This document shows, one piece after another, positions 1 to 8,232 of a stretch of DNA of 64,000 bases. Under the pieces are notes generated by a model, which saw nothing but the letters and a program-made list of their open reading frames with translations, was not told the origin of the DNA and made no database searches. The first letter of the stretch is position 1. Every line of letters starts with the position of its first letter. Made by a program: the position numbers and the translations under genes. Source of the DNA: Kitasatospora sp. MMS16-BH015 (GTDB taxonomy: Bacteria > Actinomycetota > Actinomycetes > Streptomycetales > Streptomycetaceae); NCBI RefSeq assembly GCF_002943525.1, contig NZ_CP025394.1, positions 2,294,001-2,358,000 on the forward strand, read 5' to 3'.

Positions 1-1
1 G

Positions 2-55
2 GCCAGCGGTGAGCAGCTGGGCCTGGACGCCGAGCCGGCCGGCGGCCCGCAGTAG
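2..55 (+). CDS. C-terminal end of an unidentified upstream gene (partial)
   Basis: An open frame enters from the left edge and stops at TAG 53-55, just before a strong hairpin. Only 17 codons are visible and they end in an Ala/Gly/Pro-rich tail. That the frame closes directly before a terminator-like hairpin suggests a real gene end, but no family can be assigned. Confidence 0.35.
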   Translation, partial: ASGEQLGLDAEPAGGPQ

Positions 56-67
56 CAGCGTGCGCAG

Positions 68-109
68 ACGCGGAAGGGCCCCCGGCGGGTGCCGGGGGCC
101 CTTCCGCGT
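68..109. terminator. Bidirectional hairpin terminator
   Basis: A perfect 19-bp GC-rich stem (68-86 with 91-109) with loop GGGT sits between the end of the upstream plus-strand frame and the stop of the minus-strand hesB/erpA gene. It can terminate both convergent transcripts. There is no U-tract, which is normal in streptomycetes. Confidence 0.8.
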
Positions 110-116
110 GGCTCGA

Positions 117-473
117 CTAGCTGAAGCTGTCGCCGCAGGCGCAGGAGCCGGTGGCGTTCGGGTTGTCGATGGTGAAGCCCTGCTTCTCGATGGTGTCGAC
201 GAAGTCGACGGTGGCGCCGCCCAGGTACGGGGCGCTCATCCGGTCGGTGACGACCTTCACACCGTCGAAGTCCTTCACCACGTCGCCGTCGAGCGAGCGC
301 TCGTCGAAGAAGAGCTGGTAGCGCAGGCCCGAGCAGCCACCGGGCTGGACGGCGACGCGCAGCGCGAGGTCCTCGCGGCCTTCCTGCTCCAGCAGGCCCT
401 TCACCTTGGCCGCAGCGGCATCGGTAAGGAGCAGACCACTCTCGACGGTGGTCTTGTCGTCCTGGACGGTCAT
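117..473 (-). CDS. erpA: Iron-sulfur cluster insertion protein, HesB/IscA/ErpA family
   Basis: A 118-residue A-type carrier that hands Fe-S clusters to apoproteins in the cytoplasm. The three conserved cysteines are visible: one in PGGCSGLRY near residue 47 and two in the C-terminal GSCACGDSF motif. The length is typical of the family. The chosen ATG (471-473) has GGGAG about 8 bases upstream; the longer frame to 656 has a Pro/Arg-rich extension that is not family-like. A candidate client nearby is quinolinate synthase NadA, a 4Fe-4S enzyme encoded 4.5 kb away. Confidence 0.9.
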   Translation of the reverse strand: MTVQDDKTTVESGLLLTDAAAAKVKGLLEQEGREDLALRVAVQPGGCSGLRYQLFFDERSLDGDVVKDFDGVKVVTDRMSAPYLGGATVDFVDTIEKQGFTIDNPNATGSCACGDSFS

Positions 474-688
474 CTGCTTACTCCCGGTCTTCGACGGCGT
501 TCTGCCGCCAGTGCCAACCAGCGGCTGCCCGGGACCATTCCCGGGACGGGCCTTCCTGGTGAATCTCTGCTCAGGGGGCTGCTGTGTCAACCCACTCCCC
601 CACTCCACCCATGCTCGCACACCCACGAAGGCCCGGGCACCGCCCGATCCGGGCAAACCGGCCCCACGCCCGGATGATCAAGGCGAGG

Positions 689-1567
689 ATGGGCGACGTG
701 CTCATTCGCCGACTGCAGGACAGCGCCGCCGACGCCGAGGCCGTGCAGACCGTCTCCCGCCGGGCCTTCACGGCCCTGTACGGGCCGCCGCCCGCCGGGC
801 AGGACCCGCGCGGCTCGGTGATGCGGCTGGCCCGGACCAGGCACCTGGCCGCCACCGACCCGGGCGGCTGCTGGATCGCCGAGCAGGACGGCGAGCCGCT
901 GGGCATCGCGCTCTCGCTGCGGCGGGAGGGGGTCTGGATGCTCTCGCTCTTCGCCGTGGTGCCCAAGGCCCAGGGCAAGGGGGTCGGCCGACTGCTGCTG
1001 GAGCACGCCGCGGGCCACGGGCGGGGCTGCCTGCGCGGGCTGTTCTGCGCCTCCTCCTCGCCCGCCGCCGCCCGCCGGTACCGCCAGGCCGGCTTCACCC
1101 TGCACCCGACCATGAAGCTGACCGGCGCCGTCGACCGCAGCAAGCTGCTCGACCCGGGCGACATCCCGGTGCACCTCGGCGGCCCGGCCCACACCCACCT
1201 GCTCGACTCGGTGGACCGGCGGCTGCGCGGGGCCGCGCACGGCCCGGACCACGAGTTCATGCGGGCCCACTTCGAGGAGCTGCTGGTCGCCGACACCCTC
1301 GCGGGCAGCGGCTACTGCTACCGCGACGGCGGCGTGGTCCGGCTGCTGGCCGCGACCTCCAAGCGGATCGCGGCCCGGCTGCTGCGGGAGGCGCTGGCCC
1401 GGGTCCCGGACGGCACGGAGGCCCAGCTCGAGTTCCTCACCGCCGACCAGGAGTGGGCCGTCGACGTGGGCCTCGAACTGGGCCTCACCCTCGGCACCGC
1501 CGGCTACCTGGCCGTCCGGGGCATGAAGCCCCCGGCGCCGTACATACCGAGCAGTGCTTTCGTGTAG
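689..1567 (+). CDS. GNAT family N-acetyltransferase
   Basis: About 290 residues. The N-terminal half is a GNAT fold: a strand starting LIRRLQ, then the acetyl-CoA loop VVPKAQGKGVGRLLLEHA (Q/RxxGxG/A type), then SSSPAAARRYRQAGF near the end of the domain. The C-terminal half (VRLLAATSKRIAARLL onward) looks like a second degenerate acetyltransferase domain, as in other two-domain GNATs. The start is uncertain: ATG 689 was chosen, but GTG 698 lies about 9 bases behind GAGG and may be the true start. The substrate is unknown. It converges with the decarboxylase gene, with only 6 bases between stops. Confidence 0.8.
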   Translation: MGDVLIRRLQDSAADAEAVQTVSRRAFTALYGPPPAGQDPRGSVMRLARTRHLAATDPGGCWIAEQDGEPLGIALSLRREGVWMLSLFAVVPKAQGKGVGRLLLEHAAGHGRGCLRGLFCASSSPAAARRYRQAGFTLHPTMKLTGAVDRSKLLDPGDIPVHLGGPAHTHLLDSVDRRLRGAAHGPDHEFMRAHFEELLVADTLAGSGYCYRDGGVVRLLAATSKRIAARLLREALARVPDGTEAQLEFLTADQEWAVDVGLELGLTLGTAGYLAVRGMKPPAPYIPSSAFV

Positions 1568-1573
1568 TGCCGG

Positions 1574-2941
1574 TCACGCCATGGTGGCGAGGATCTCCTC
1601 GACCATCTCCATGGTGGTGCCCGGGTGCAGGAAGGCGAACCGGGCCACCGTCTCGCCGTCCCAGCCGGTGGGCGTGACGAAGCCGATCTGGTCGGCGAGC
1701 AGCTGCTGCGACCAGCGGTAGTAGTCGGCGTTGGTCCAGCCCTTGCGGCGGAAGCAGACGGCCGAGAGCTGCGGGTCGTGCAGCAGCTCCAGGTGCTCGG
1801 TGTCGCGGATCACCTGGGCGCTGTCCTGGGCCAGCTTGAGGCCGGCCTCGATCGCGTCGGTGTACGCCTGGGTGCCGTGCACCGCCAGCGAGAACCAGAG
1901 CGGCAGGCCGCGGGCCCGGCGGGTCAGGTGGTAGGCGTAGTCGGTGGGGTTCCACTCGTCGCCCTCGGTGTGCAGCACGTCCAGGTAGGAAGCGTCCTGG
2001 GTGTGCACGGCCCGGGCCAGCTGCGGGTTGCGGTAGATCAGGGCGGCGCAGTCGAAGGGCGCGAACAGCCACTTGTGCGGGTCGACCACGAAGGAGTCGG
2101 CGTGCTCGATGCCGTTGTAGCGGGCCCGGACGGAGGGGGCGAAGAGCCCGGCGCCGCCGTACGCACCGTCCACGTGGAACCAGAGGCCGCGCTCGCGGGT
2201 GACCTCGGAGAGGCCCTGCAGGTCGTCGACGATGCCCTCGTTGGTGGTGCCGGCGGTGCCGACCACCGCGATCACCGTCTCGGGGTTCGGGTCGGCGGCC
2301 AGCGCCGCGCGCAGGGCCTCGCCGGTGAAGCGGCGGTCCACGGCCGGGACGGGGAAGGCCTCGACGCCGATGATGTTGAAGGTGTTCTTGACCGAGGAGT
2401 GCACCTGGTCGCAGACGGCGATCCGCAGCCGGGCCTCAGGGCCCACCCCGAGGCGGCGGCGGGCGGTGTCGCGGGCGACGACCAGGGCGGAGAGGTTGCC
2501 CGCCGAGCCGCCGGAGACGAAGGTGCCGCCGGCCGTCTCGGGCATCCCGGCCCGGTCGGCTATCAGGCGCAGCACCTGGTTCTCGGCGGCGATCGCCCCG
2601 GCCGCCTCCAGCCAGGAGATGCCCTGCAGCGAGGCGCAGCTGACCACCATGTCGAAGAGCAGCGCGGCCTTGGTGGGGGCGCAGGGGATGAAGGACAGGT
2701 AGCGCGGGCTGTCGGCCGAGATCACCGCGCGGGAGAGCTCGTGGTCGTACAGCTTGAGCACGTCGGCGGGGGCGTTGCCGTGCTCGTTGAGCAGCCCGGC
2801 CAGGTGGGTCCGCAGCTGCTCGCCGTCCCCGGGGTGGTCCAGCGGCACGGGGTCGTACTGCAGCCGGTCGCGCATGTAGTCGAAGACGAGGTCGACCAGC
2901 TCGCTGTCGGGCTGGTGCATGCGGTGGGGTGCTGCGGACAC
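1574..2941 (-). CDS. Pyridoxal-phosphate-dependent decarboxylase (group II, aromatic-amino-acid type)
   Basis: About 455 residues in the DDC/group II decarboxylase fold. The PLP-lysine motif VDPHKWLFAPFDC is present, preceded by WFHVDGAYGG (the aspartate pairing with the pyridine nitrogen) and TFVSGGSAGNLSALV. These residues predict decarboxylation of an aromatic or related L-amino acid; the substrate cannot be read from the sequence. The GTG start (2939-2941) follows GAGAGG by about 7 bases; an ATG at 2920 is the alternative. The divergent-looking Lrp regulator gene nearby is on the same strand upstream and may control it (inference). Confidence 0.88.
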   Translation of the reverse strand: MSAAPHRMHQPDSELVDLVFDYMRDRLQYDPVPLDHPGDGEQLRTHLAGLLNEHGNAPADVLKLYDHELSRAVISADSPRYLSFIPCAPTKAALLFDMVVSCASLQGISWLEAAGAIAAENQVLRLIADRAGMPETAGGTFVSGGSAGNLSALVVARDTARRRLGVGPEARLRIAVCDQVHSSVKNTFNIIGVEAFPVPAVDRRFTGEALRAALAADPNPETVIAVVGTAGTTNEGIVDDLQGLSEVTRERGLWFHVDGAYGGAGLFAPSVRARYNGIEHADSFVVDPHKWLFAPFDCAALIYRNPQLARAVHTQDASYLDVLHTEGDEWNPTDYAYHLTRRARGLPLWFSLAVHGTQAYTDAIEAGLKLAQDSAQVIRDTEHLELLHDPQLSAVCFRRKGWTNADYYRWSQQLLADQIGFVTPTGWDGETVARFAFLHPGTTMEMVEEILATMA

Positions 2942-3099
2942 GGTGGTGCCTCTCGCCGGTGGGGACAGGGGGAGGCCCGGGGCGATCCCCCGGACAAGAT
3001 CAGCGTAGGCAGCCGGACCCCGCGTCCGCGCGTCGGAACCCGGCCGCCGGAGCAGCATTCGAGCGAGTTTCGGGCTGCCGACGCAGCTTTCCGAACCAT

Positions 3100-3260
3100 G
3101 CACCATCCAGGGGAGCGGGGAACTGCGCGGCTGGCCCTGCACCCCGCCGCTGTCTTACGCGGATGCCCTTGTTGCACTGTCCGTTACAGGTGCAACTGGC
3201 TACCGGGACGAGGTGGCACGGAGGCCTCTCCCGACCTCGCGCAGTTCCCCGCGCCCCCAT
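3100..3260. repeat. Dispersed paired inverted-repeat element, copy 1
   Basis: The left unit around 3108-3130 contains GGGGAACTGCGCG and the right unit (3237-3260) contains CGCGCAGTTCCCCGCGCCCC. Between them lies a small hairpin GTTGCAC...GTGCAAC (3170-3195). The same three-part design recurs at 20.9, 25.2 and 29.3 kb. This copy fills the gap between the decarboxylase promoter and the end of the Lrp gene. Confidence 0.85.
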
Positions 3261-3265
3261 TTCGC

Positions 3266-3730
3266 TCACCCGATCAGTTGGGACAACACGACCGAGCTGC
3301 GGCTGCGCTGGACGCCCGGCTCGCGGCGGATGCGTTCGATGACGGCTTCCAGGTGGCGGGTGTCGGCGGCGCGGAGGTGGACCAGGGCGTCGGGGTCGCC
3401 GGTGACGGTCCAGGCGGCGAGGACCTCGGGGAACTGGCGGAGGCTGGCCAGGATCTCCTCGGGGGCGGTGCGCTCGCGGCAGTAGACCTCGACGAAGGCC
3501 TCGGTCTGCCAGCCGAGCAGGGCGGGGTCGAGGACGACGGTGAAGCCGCGGACCACGCCGCGGGCGCGGAGGCGGTCGATCCGGCGGCGGACGGCGGTGG
3601 CCGAGAGGTTGGCGAGGAGGCCGATCTCGGCGTACGAGGCGCGGCCGTCCCGGCTCAGGTGGGTGAGCAGGAGCCGGTCGGTCTCGTCCAGGGCGGCCCC
3701 ACCCAGGTCGGGCGGTCTGCTCGTGCTCAT
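3266..3730 (-). CDS. Lrp/AsnC family transcriptional regulator
   Basis: A 154-residue feast/famine regulator. The N-terminal HTH is LDETDRLLLTHLSRDGRASY through LSATAVRRRIDRLRARGVV, followed by the RAM ligand-binding/oligomerisation domain (FTVVLDPALLGWQTEAFVEVY..., then AWTVTGDPDALVHLRAADT). Members bind amino acids and control nearby catabolic or transport genes. Here the PLP decarboxylase gene lies about 325 bases downstream on the same strand, which makes amino-acid control of that gene plausible (inference). Confidence 0.92.
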   Translation of the reverse strand: MSTSRPPDLGGAALDETDRLLLTHLSRDGRASYAEIGLLANLSATAVRRRIDRLRARGVVRGFTVVLDPALLGWQTEAFVEVYCRERTAPEEILASLRQFPEVLAAWTVTGDPDALVHLRAADTRHLEAVIERIRREPGVQRSRSSVVLSQLIG

Positions 3731-3836
3731 CGGTGCGGGGCTCCACGGGAGTTGCTCGTACAAGAGGGTCGGCGAGGGCCTCTCCACCCGGGTGCAGAAA
3801 CGACTCGCCGCCCTCCATTCTCGCCGCAATCGCGGG

Positions 3837-4763
3837 TCAGTCCACCAAGAGGACGATCTTTCCGCGGGTGCGCCCCTCGGCGTTGAGCGCCTGGGCGCTG
3901 GCGGCCTGGGCGAGCGGGAAGGTGGAGGCGACCGGCACGGTGAGCCGTCCGGCGTCCGCCAGCTCGGCCAGCGCCGTGAGGTCGGCGGTGTCGGGCCGGG
4001 CCCAGACGTAGTGGCCGCCGAGGGCGACCACGCCGTAGTCGGTGGCGGAGGCGACCCGGGAAGCGTCCCGGACGAGTTCGGCGGAGAGGGCCGCCATCCC
4101 GCTGCCGACCAGGTCGTAGGCGGCGTCCACGCCCTCGGGGGCGAGGGCCCGGACGCGGTGGGCCAGGCCCTCGCCGTGGCTCACCGGCTCGGCGCCGAGG
4201 CCGCGGAGGTAGGCATGGTTGCGCTCACTCGCGGTGCCGATCACCCGCGCACCGCGGGCGAGCGCGATCTGGACGGCCAGGGTGCCCACGCCGCCGGCGG
4301 CGGCGTGGATCAGCACCGTCTCGCCGGCCGCCAGGCCGAGCGCCTTGACCAGGCCCTGGTAGGCGGTGAGCCCGGCCAGCGGGAGGCCGCCGGCCTCGGC
4401 CCAGCCGAGGGCGGCGGGCTTGCGGGCCAGGGTGCGGACGGGGGCGGCGACCAGTTCGGCGTAGGTGCCGTGCTCGACGCAGTCCTTGCGGACGTAGCCG
4501 ATCACCTCGTCGCCGACCGCGTACTCGGTGACGCCGCCGCCGACGGCCTGCACCACTCCGGCCACGTCCCAGCCCATGACCAGGGGGAAGTGGGCGTCGA
4601 TCATGCCGTCCAGGTACCCTTCCCGGATCTTCCAGTCGACCGGGTTGACCCCGGCGGCCCGGACCCGGACGAGCACGGAGTCGGGCCCGACCCTGGGGTC
4701 GGGGAGTTCGGTGTACTCGACGACCTCGGGGCCGCCGTACCGCCTGATCGCGATTGCCTTCAT
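3837..4763 (-). CDS. NADP-dependent oxidoreductase, zinc-independent MDR/quinone reductase type
   Basis: 308 residues: a GroES-like N-terminal domain (VRVRAAGVNPVDWKIREGY, VMGWDVAGVV) and a Rossmann domain with VLIHAAAGGVGTLAVQIALA binding the dinucleotide. Zinc ligands are absent, as in quinone oxidoreductase-like MDR enzymes. It probably reduces a quinone or enone with NADPH; the substrate is unknown. It is divergent from nadA across a 185-bp shared control region. Confidence 0.88.
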   Translation of the reverse strand: MKAIAIRRYGGPEVVEYTELPDPRVGPDSVLVRVRAAGVNPVDWKIREGYLDGMIDAHFPLVMGWDVAGVVQAVGGGVTEYAVGDEVIGYVRKDCVEHGTYAELVAAPVRTLARKPAALGWAEAGGLPLAGLTAYQGLVKALGLAAGETVLIHAAAGGVGTLAVQIALARGARVIGTASERNHAYLRGLGAEPVSHGEGLAHRVRALAPEGVDAAYDLVGSGMAALSAELVRDASRVASATDYGVVALGGHYVWARPDTADLTALAELADAGRLTVPVASTFPLAQAASAQALNAEGRTRGKIVLLVD

Positions 4764-4862
4764 GGCACAAGGCGACCCGGTGCGGAGCGTCCCCGCACGC
4801 CGGAGGAGTCCGGTAAGGGGTCAGAGGATCTCGTCACATCGACAATCTGTCCATCGTCAGAG

Positions 4863-4893
4863 TGACGCTAACGGGTTATCATAGATAGCGTCA
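4863..4893. promoter_or_regulatory. Inverted repeat upstream of nadA, possible operator
   Basis: TGACGCTA (4863-4870) and TAGCGTCA (4886-4893) form perfect 8-bp arms 15 bases apart, in an unusually AT-rich stretch containing TTATCAT. The site lies about 55 bases before the nadA start and in the shared region with the divergent oxidoreductase. The regulator is not identified; an NAD-responsive repressor would be one option. Confidence 0.5.
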
Positions 4894-4948
4894 GATAGAC
4901 GAAAAGGGCTGACTGATCGGCCGGCCGCACAGGAGAGGGCACCCGCCC

Positions 4949-6130
4949 GTGACCACCACCATCGAGACCTACGGTGTCGACCCCACCCCGACTCCGCTCG
5001 CACTGCTGCTGCTCGGCCGCGAGTCGGACCCGAACAGCGAACGCGGCGTGGACTGCCCCGGCGACCTGCCCGCCGCCTCCGACCCCGACCTGGTGGCCCG
5101 CGCCCGCGCGGCCAAGGAGAAGCTCGGCGACCGGGTCTTCATCCTGGGCCACCACTACCAGCGTGACGAGGTGATCGAGTTCGCCGACGTGACCGGCGAC
5201 TCGTTCAAGCTGGCCCGTGACGCCGCCGCCCGCCCGGAGGCCGAGTACATCGTCTTCTGCGGCGTGCACTTCATGGCCGAATCGGCCGACATCCTCACCA
5301 CCAGCGCCCAGCAGGTGATCCTGCCGGACCTGGCGGCCGGCTGCTCGATGGCCGACATGGCCACCGCCGAGCAGGTCGCCGAGTGCTGGGACGTGCTGAC
5401 CGAGGCCGGCGTGGCCGACGTGACCGTGCCGGTCTCGTACATGAACTCCTCGGCCGACATCAAGGCGTTCACCGGCAAGCACGGCGGCACCATCTGCACC
5501 TCCTCCAACGCGCAGCGGGCGCTGGAGTGGGCCTTCGAGCAGGGCGAGAAGGTGCTCTTCCTGCCGGACCAGCACCTGGGCCGCAACACCGCCGTCCGCG
5601 ACCTGGGCTTCTCGCTGGACGACTGCGTGCTCTACAACCCGCACAAGCCGAACGGCGGCCTGACCGCCGAGCAGCTGCGGAACGCCAAGATGATCCTCTG
5701 GCGCGGGCACTGCTCGGTGCACGGCCGGTTCTCGCTGGACTCGGTCAACGACGTGCGCGAGCGGATCCCCGGCGTCACCGTGCTGGTGCACCCGGAGTGC
5801 AAGCACGAGGTCGTCGCGGCGGCCGACATGGTGGGCTCGACCGAGTACATCATCAAGGCGCTGGACGCGGCCGAGCCGGGCTCCAAGTGGGCCATCGGCA
5901 CCGAGCTCAACCTGGTGCGCCGCCTCGCCAAGGCCCACCCGGACAAGGAGGTCGTCTTCCTGGACCGGGCGGTCTGCTTCTGCTCGACCATGAACCGGAT
6001 CGACCTGCCGCACCTGGTCTGGGCGCTGGAGTCGCTGGTCGAGGGCCGGGTGCCGAACGTGATCACCGTCGACCCGGAGACCGAGAAGTACGCCAAGGCC
6101 GCGCTGGACCGGATGCTGGCCCTGCCGTAG
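4949..6130 (+). CDS. nadA: Quinolinate synthase A
   Basis: 393 residues. It condenses iminoaspartate with dihydroxyacetone phosphate to quinolinate in de novo NAD synthesis, using a 4Fe-4S cluster. Landmarks are LGHHYQRDEVIEFAD, FCGVHFMAESADIL, AGCSMADM, GTELNLVRRLA and VCFCSTMNRIDLPHL, which carry conserved active-site and cluster cysteines. The GTG start follows AGGAGAGG. The N-terminal extension before the catalytic core is usual for actinobacterial NadA. nadB and nadC are not adjacent. Confidence 0.95.
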   Translation: MTTTIETYGVDPTPTPLALLLLGRESDPNSERGVDCPGDLPAASDPDLVARARAAKEKLGDRVFILGHHYQRDEVIEFADVTGDSFKLARDAAARPEAEYIVFCGVHFMAESADILTTSAQQVILPDLAAGCSMADMATAEQVAECWDVLTEAGVADVTVPVSYMNSSADIKAFTGKHGGTICTSSNAQRALEWAFEQGEKVLFLPDQHLGRNTAVRDLGFSLDDCVLYNPHKPNGGLTAEQLRNAKMILWRGHCSVHGRFSLDSVNDVRERIPGVTVLVHPECKHEVVAAADMVGSTEYIIKALDAAEPGSKWAIGTELNLVRRLAKAHPDKEVVFLDRAVCFCSTMNRIDLPHLVWALESLVEGRVPNVITVDPETEKYAKAALDRMLALP

Positions 6131-6143
6131 TCGAGGCAAGCGC

Positions 6144-6175
6144 AAGGGCGGGCACCGTGACCGGTGCCCGCCCTT
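6144..6175. terminator. Bidirectional hairpin terminator after nadA
   Basis: AAGGGCGGGCACCG pairs with CGGTGCCCGCCCTT around loop TGAC, 13 bases after the nadA stop and 17 bases before the stop of the convergent minus-strand pspAA gene. Confidence 0.88.
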
Positions 6176-6192
6176 TCGCGTACCACGTGTGA

Positions 6193-6486
6193 CTACTCCG
6201 CGAAGCCGGGGATGATGCCCTCGCCCTCGGAGAGCAGCATCGCCTTGACCTGCTCGATCGTCGCCTCGGCGTCCGGGAGGATCAGGTCGGAGGGCTCCAG
6301 CGAGTCGTCCGGCAGCGGCGTGCCGAGCTCCTTGACCGCGTCGAGGAGCCTGCCGAGCGCTGCCCGGAACTGCTCCTCGTCGCCCGACTCCAGTGCGGTG
6401 AGCAGCTCGTCGTCGAGCTGGTTGAGCCGGTTCAGGTGGTCGTCGCCCACCTGGAACTGCCCCTCACCCATGACCCGCATGATCAT
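6193..6486 (-). CDS. PspA-associated protein, PspAA domain
   Basis: 97 residues, acidic, with the pattern of the PspAA domain found next to actinobacterial PspA: an N-terminal strand MRVMGEGQFQV, then LNQLDDELLTALESGDEEQFRAALGRLLDAVK. It likely modulates PspA at the membrane (family context, not shown here). The ATG at 6486 has AGGAG about 10 bases upstream. It is 36 bases downstream of pspA and is almost certainly co-transcribed. Confidence 0.85.
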   Translation of the reverse strand: MIMRVMGEGQFQVGDDHLNRLNQLDDELLTALESGDEEQFRAALGRLLDAVKELGTPLPDDSLEPSDLILPDAEATIEQVKAMLLSEGEGIIPGFAE

Positions 6487-6522
6487 GCCGGTGTTTCTCC
6501 TAGCTCTCCGCGCAGAGGTCGG

Positions 6523-7305
6523 CTACTTGTTGTAGTTGATCTTGTTGCCCTCGGGCTTGCCCTGCTCGATCGCCTGGGGGGCGGGAGCCGGGGTGCCACC
6601 GGTGAGCTCGGCCTTCATCCGGGCCAGCTCCAGCTCGACGTCGGACCCGCCGGCCACGCGCTCCAGCTCGGCCTCGATGTCGTCCTTGCGGCCGAGGCCG
6701 CTGTTGTCGTCGAGCGCGCCGGAGGCGAGCAGCTCGTCGATCGCACCGGCCCGGGCCTGCATCTGGGCCGTCTTGTCCTCGGCCCGCTGGATGGCCAGGC
6801 CCACGTCGCCCATCTCCTCGGAGATGCCGGAGAAGGACTCCGCGATGCGGGTCTGCGCCTGGGCGGCCGTGTAGGTGGCCTTGATGGTCTCCTTCTTGGT
6901 GCGGAAGGCGTCCACCTTGGCCTGCAGGCGCTGGGAGGCGAGCGTGAGCTTCTCCTCCTCGGCCTGCAGCTGCTGGTACTGCGTCTCCAGATCGGTGATC
7001 TGGGACTGCATGTTGGCCTTGCGCGTGAGCGCCTCTCGGGCCAGGTCCTCGCGGCCGAGCGAGAGCGCCTTGCGGCCCTGCTCCTCGTACTTCGCCGACT
7101 GCTGCTGGAGCTGCGTCAGCTGGAGCTCCAACCGCTTCCGGGAAGTGGCCACGTCGGCGACGCCCCGGCGCACCTTCTGCAGCAGCTCCAACTGCTTCTG
7201 GTACGAGTAGTCGAGCGTCTCGCGCGGGTCCTCCGCCCGGTCCAGGGCCTTGTTCGCCTTGGAGCGGAAGATCAGCCCCATACGCTTCATGATTCCGTCG
7301 CTCAT
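6523..7305 (-). CDS. pspA: Phage-shock protein A / IM30 family
   Basis: 260 residues, almost entirely long coiled-coil helices (about residues 25-225), starting MKRMGLIFRSKANKALDRAEDPRETLDYSY, the conserved actinobacterial PspA N-terminus. The protein forms ESCRT-III-like oligomers that protect and repair the cytoplasmic membrane under envelope stress. A Gly/Pro/Ala-rich tail follows. ATG 7305 was chosen; an ATG 15 bases further in is possible. It forms an operon with the PspAA gene. Confidence 0.93.
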   Translation of the reverse strand: MSDGIMKRMGLIFRSKANKALDRAEDPRETLDYSYQKQLELLQKVRRGVADVATSRKRLELQLTQLQQQSAKYEEQGRKALSLGREDLAREALTRKANMQSQITDLETQYQQLQAEEEKLTLASQRLQAKVDAFRTKKETIKATYTAAQAQTRIAESFSGISEEMGDVGLAIQRAEDKTAQMQARAGAIDELLASGALDDNSGLGRKDDIEAELERVAGGSDVELELARMKAELTGGTPAPAPQAIEQGKPEGNKINYNK

Positions 7306-7576
7306 GGGCCTCGGGTGCCCCCTTCTCGGGCCTGCGGTCGTCTCGTGCTGACAGGAGTGCAGTGTATGTGCAGCGAGCGGCTCGCCGCAGTGCACCTGCC
7401 TGCAACAAGAGTGCTACAACCGAGGGCCGTGCGGCATCGTCCCTGGGGTGGAGGACACCCCCGGCCATGATCCACCGCAAGGAGGGGATCCCGTAGGGGA
7501 CACGCCGGGGAGCGTTCGAGTGGGATCGATACCGGTTCGGGTCCGACGGCACGGGAACAACGGGTCGGGCACCACG

Positions 7577-7588
7577 TACGCTGGTGGT
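7577..7588 (+). promoter_or_regulatory. -10 box of a leaderless promoter (DUF3043 gene)
   Basis: TACGCT (7577-7582) ends 7 bases before the GTG start at 7589 and there is no ribosome binding site. This spacing is typical of leaderless actinobacterial transcripts starting at the start codon. Confidence 0.6.
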
Positions 7589-8185
7589 GTGTTCCGACGC
7601 CGCTCTGAAGAAGCCTCCTCCGCCACCGCGCTGGCCGAGCAGGACGAGACCACCCAGCCCCGTGACCCGCAGGCCCCCAAGGGCCGCCCGACCCCCAAGC
7701 GCAGCGAGGCCGAGGCCCACCGCCGCACCCGGGTGACGGTGCCCAAGGACCGCAAGGAGGCCGCCAAGCAGTCGCGGGACCGGATGCGGGCCGAGCGCGA
7801 GAAGCAGCGCACCGCGCTCCTGGAGGGCGACGAGCGCTACCTGCCGGCCCGTGACAAGGGCCCGGTGCGCAAGTTCGCCCGTGACTACATGGACTCGCGC
7901 TGGTCGCTGGCCGAGTTCTTCCTGCCGTACGCCGTCGTGGTGCTGATCCTCAGCGTCACCCGGGTGCAGACCCTGCAGCTGCTCTCCACGCTGCTCTTCC
8001 TGGTCTTCTTCATCCTGGTGATCGCGGACTTCGCCCGGCTGGGCCTCGGCCTGCGCAAGTCGCTGGCCAACCGCTTCCCGGGCCAGAACACCCGCGGTGC
8101 CGTGGCCTACGCGCTGATGCGCACCCTCCAGATGCGCCGGCTGCGCCTGCCCAAGCCGCAGGTCAAGCGGGGCGAGCGGCCCTGA
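7589..8185 (+). CDS. DUF3043 membrane protein
   Basis: 198 residues. The N-terminal half is highly charged and probably disordered (PTPKRSEAEAHRRTRVTVPK, KDRKEAAKQSRDRMRAEREK). It is followed by DYMDSRWSLAEFFLPYAVVV and two transmembrane helices (about residues 108-150), with a basic C-terminus. The arrangement matches DUF3043 proteins of actinobacteria, whose function is unknown. GTG 7589 was chosen because of the leaderless promoter and the family-like VFRRRS start. Confidence 0.85.
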   Translation: MFRRRSEEASSATALAEQDETTQPRDPQAPKGRPTPKRSEAEAHRRTRVTVPKDRKEAAKQSRDRMRAEREKQRTALLEGDERYLPARDKGPVRKFARDYMDSRWSLAEFFLPYAVVVLILSVTRVQTLQLLSTLLFLVFFILVIADFARLGLGLRKSLANRFPGQNTRGAVAYALMRTLQMRRLRLPKPQVKRGERP

Positions 8186-8232
8186 CCGGCGAGCCCGTCC
8201 CGCCGCACGCGGCCGCACCGCAGCACTCCGCG

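Noticed and set aside
1625..3886. 753-codon plus-strand frame
   Set aside because: It is the antisense shadow of the decarboxylase and Lrp genes, which have clear motifs and ribosome binding sites on the minus strand. Long shadow frames are common at this GC content.
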